A DNA stretch of 64,000 bases from Streptomyces sclerotialus (GTDB taxonomy: Bacteria; Actinomycetota; Actinomycetes; Streptomycetales; Streptomycetaceae), in assembly GCF_040907265.1 (NCBI RefSeq), contig NZ_JBFOHP010000002.1, positions 6,138,001 through 6,202,000 of the forward strand. Direction: 5' to 3'. Below the pieces are notes generated by a model, which saw nothing but the letters and a program-made list of their open reading frames with translations, made no database searches and had not been told where the DNA came from. The position numbers and the translations under genes are program-made. Below are positions 62,259-64,000 of this stretch, one piece after another (position 1 is the stretch's first letter; each line of letters begins with the position of its first letter).

Positions 62259-62575
62259 GCGGCGGTGCCTTCCTCGGCGGCGTGGTGGACGTAGATCATG
62301 CCGTCCTCCACGGTGACGGGGTGGGTGCGGACGGCCCGCCGGGCGGGCAGGCAGGTCGGCATGCCGGTGCGCAGGTCGAAGGACGCGGCGTGCAGCGGGC
62401 ATTCGACCAGGCAGCCCTCCAGCCAGCCGTCGGCGAGGGAGGCGTCCTGGTGGGTGCAGGTGTCGTCGATGGCGTAGATCTCGCCGTCGGCGTTGAAGAC
62501 GGCGATCGGAGGTGCGGTGTCGATGCGTACGGACTCGCCTGCGGGCAGGTCGGTGAGGTGGCAGACGGGAATCAC
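62255..62575 (-). CDS. Rieske [2Fe-2S] ferredoxin
   Basis: This 106-aa protein carries the Rieske cluster motif CTHQDASLADGWLEG then CPLHAASFD (Cys-x-His and Cys-x2-His ligands). It begins with IPVCHLTDLPAGES, the normal family N-terminus. GTG start after GAGGGG. It is the soluble electron carrier for a ring-hydroxylating or demethylating oxygenase. It is divergent from the IclR gene, with two operator-like palindromes between. Confidence 0.93.
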   Translation of the reverse strand: MIPVCHLTDLPAGESVRIDTAPPIAVFNADGEIYAIDDTCTHQDASLADGWLEGCLVECPLHAASFDLRTGMPTCLPARRAVRTHPVTVEDGMIYVHHAAEEGTAA

Positions 62576-62609
62576 GGGGCACCCCTCATTACTGTTCGGT
62601 ATAGTTGAG

Positions 62610-62644
62610 TTCCGCGATGCGCACGGCGAAGCGCTCTGCGCAAC
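62610..62644. promoter_or_regulatory. Pair of IclR-like operator sites, Rieske/IclR divergent region
   Basis: Site 1 is TTCCGC-GAT-GCGCAC (62610-62624) and site 2 is GCGC-TCT-GCGCAAC (62631-62644). Both follow a GCGC-N3-GCGCAA pattern and their centres are 19 bp apart. The same arrangement is found before mscR. Confidence 0.6.
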
Positions 62645-62727
62645 AGAATCCAAGCCGGGAGCTTGCGCGTCAAGCGCCTCCCTTCAGATGCCGGCCCGCA
62701 TCGGGTCGCGCCAGGTGGTGAGATCGG

Positions 62728-63543
62728 ATGACGGACAAGGCGAAGGGCACTCCGGAGGCCAGCTCAGCGGAGAAATCGGCCCGCGGGGCGGGGAGTTCGG
62801 TGCAGTCGGTGGACCGCGCGGTCACCGTGCTGGAGATCCTCGCCCGGCACGGCGAGGCGGGGGTGACCGAGGTCGCCGACGAGCTCGGCGTCCACAAGTC
62901 GACGGCCTTCCGGCTGCTCGGCGTGCTGGAGAACCGCGGCCTGGTCTCCCAGGAGCAGGAGCGCGGCAAGTACTACCTCGGCGCCGGGGTGCTGCGGCTG
63001 GCCGGTGCCGCCGCGGTGCGCCTGGACATCTCGCAGGAGGGCGCGCCGATGTGCCGGCAGCTCGCCGAGGAGCTGGGCGAGACGGCCAACATCGCGGTCC
63101 TCGACAACGGCGCCGCGGTCAACATCATGCAGGCCCGCGGCCCGGCCTCGGTCACCGCGCAGAACTGGCTCGGCCGCCGTACCCCGCTGCACGCCACCTC
63201 CAGCGGCAAGGCGCTGCTGGCGTTCCAGCCGGGCCCGGTGCAGGACGCGGCGCTCGCCCGTAAGCTGCCGCGGCTGACCGAGCGGACCATCACCTCCGTC
63301 GCCGAGCTGCGTGCCCAGCTGGCCGAGGTGGTGCGTAACGGTTTCGCCGTGGCGATCGAGGAACTGGAGCTGGGGCTGCACGCGGTCGCGGCACCCGTGC
63401 GCGCGCACGACGGCCAGGTCATCGGCGCGATCAGCGTCTCGGCGCCCGCCTACCGGCTGGAGCCCGAGCGTATCCCGGAGGTCGCCAAGCGCACGGTCGA
63501 GGCGGCCCAGGAACTCTCCCGCCGGATGGGGTACGGGAGTTGA
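62728..63543 (+). CDS. IclR-family regulator of the Rieske/mscR genes
   Basis: This 271-aa protein has an N-terminal winged HTH (VQSVDRAVTVLEILARHGEA, ADELGVHKSTAFRLLGVL) and an effector domain (about 105-268) with LHATSSGKALLAF and APVRAHDGQVIGAISVSAP. It lies between the Rieske operon and mscR and near both operator pairs, so it most likely controls both. The inducer is unknown. Confidence 0.9.
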   Translation: MTDKAKGTPEASSAEKSARGAGSSVQSVDRAVTVLEILARHGEAGVTEVADELGVHKSTAFRLLGVLENRGLVSQEQERGKYYLGAGVLRLAGAAAVRLDISQEGAPMCRQLAEELGETANIAVLDNGAAVNIMQARGPASVTAQNWLGRRTPLHATSSGKALLAFQPGPVQDAALARKLPRLTERTITSVAELRAQLAEVVRNGFAVAIEELELGLHAVAAPVRAHDGQVIGAISVSAPAYRLEPERIPEVAKRTVEAAQELSRRMGYGS

Positions 63544-63583
63544 GCGCCGCCGGGTAGGCGGTTCGACCGTACGCAGGGACGTT

Positions 63584-63612
63584 GCGGGGCCGGTGTCCAC
63601 CGGCCCCGCTTT
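63584..63612. terminator. Terminator after the IclR gene
   Basis: A 12-bp perfect stem GCGGGGCCGGTG / CACCGGCCCCGC followed by TTT. Confidence 0.85.
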
Positions 63613-63694
63613 CGTGTGCGCCGACCGTACCGGCCCTTTTACCAAGGGTTAACTCGTACCCCTTGACGGCGCCGTGGGGCGTTCCCAGTATGTC

Positions 63695-63727
63695 TCCCAT
63701 CGCGCAACGAGTCGTGCAGTGCGCAAC
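63695..63727. promoter_or_regulatory. Pair of IclR-like operator sites before mscR
   Basis: Site 3 is TCCC-ATC-GCGCAAC (63695-63708; left half poor) and site 4 is GTGC-AGT-GCGCAAC (63714-63727). Centres are 19 bp apart, as in the Rieske/IclR region. Site 4 ends 16 nt before the mscR ATG. Confidence 0.55.
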
Positions 63728-63743
63728 ACTGAGGGGTAGGGGC

Positions 63744-64000
63744 ATGCCACACGAAGTCCGTGCTGTGGTCGCGACGAAAAAGGGTGCACCGGTCGAGGTG
63801 CAGCCGATTCTGGTACCGGACCCCGGCCCGGGGGAAGCACTCGTCTCCGTCCAGGCCTGCGGGGTCTGCCACACGGATCTGCACTACCGGGAAGGCGCCG
63901 TCGACGACGGCTTCCCCTTCCTGCTCGGACACGAGGCGGCCGGGGTGGTCGAGGAGGTGGGGCCCGGCGTCACCGACCTCGTCCCCGGTGACTACGTGGT
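63744..64000 (+). CDS. mscR: S-(hydroxymethyl)mycothiol dehydrogenase (partial, runs off the window)
   Basis: The first 85 codons are present. The sequence [20 protein letters not shown], then [14 protein letters not shown] (catalytic zinc Cys and His) and [14 protein letters not shown] identify a zinc alcohol dehydrogenase of the mycothiol-dependent formaldehyde dehydrogenase group. It oxidises S-hydroxymethylmycothiol formed from formaldehyde. GAGGGGTAGGGGC precedes the ATG. Confidence 0.85.
   Translation, partial: MPHEVRAVVATKKGAPVEVQPILVPDPGPGEALVSVQACGVCHTDLHYREGAVDDGFPFLLGHEAAGVVEEVGPGVTDLVPGDYV

Noticed and set aside
1-64000. Biosynthetic (PKS/NRPS/terpene) gene cluster
   Set aside because: No modular synthase, carrier protein or tailoring set appears; the asnB-like gene and oxidoreductases are explained by primary metabolism.

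Overview
This window is chromosomal DNA from a Streptomyces or close relative. It is uniformly very GC-rich with C/G-ending codons, uses many GTG starts, and has Streptomyces-type genes throughout (CutRS, orphan KdpDE, DUF4193, DUF3710, PucR, ANTAR, S-(hydroxymethyl)mycothiol dehydrogenase). The dut neighbourhood (DUF4193, DUF3093, dut, DUF3710, OB-fold, DUF3159, two TrkA proteins) is a conserved actinobacterial block also found around Mycobacterium tuberculosis Rv2691-Rv2699c.

Layout. 0-6 kb: a membrane-anchored hypothetical, a minus-strand MFS/lactone-oxidase pair, coproporphyrin ferrochelatase and an inositol-phosphatase-like gene. 6-13 kb: cutRS and the conserved dut block. 13-27 kb: many genes touch potassium (KdpDE-like pair, two TrkA proteins, a double-RCK channel-like protein, a KimA-like permease), with an acetoacetate-decarboxylase-like gene and a PucR regulator between them. 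26-33 kb: a TrmA/RumA-family RNA methyltransferase whose 3' end is duplicated as a 36-bp direct repeat about 5.5 kb downstream. The repeats bracket an accessory island with a DUF262 protein, a DUF3696 AAA ATPase, an unrecognised 308-aa protein and an unrecognised 418-aa protein. This is the best candidate for an undescribed (defence-like) system. 33-43 kb: a broken DUF4232 lipoprotein gene, a PucR/PLP-decarboxylase/permease group, a hyaluronan-synthase-like glycosyltransferase, an intact DUF4232 lipoprotein, and AraC plus DUF2000. 43-52 kb: a histidine-utilisation cluster (hutH-hutU, amino-acid permease, hutG) with two paralogous IclR regulators and one HutC-type GntR regulator; hutI is not present. 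52-56 kb: a translationally coupled kaiB-kaiC-histidine kinase operon, divergent from a NarL-type response regulator and a GAF-ANTAR protein. 56-64 kb: a second-type hemC, a lytic-transglycosylase-like secreted protein, MarR, asparagine synthetase, a Rieske ferredoxin/reductase pair, IclR, and the start of mscR.

How the parts may work together. Two pairs of IclR-like operator sites, each with 19-bp centre-to-centre spacing, link the Rieske/reductase operon to mscR; this would fit an oxygenase that releases formaldehyde, which mycothiol-dependent oxidation then removes. Three similar palindromes surround the first PucR gene. No tRNA, rRNA, CRISPR array, integrase or transposase was seen. All functional calls are by eye from sequence and family knowledge, and no database search was run.
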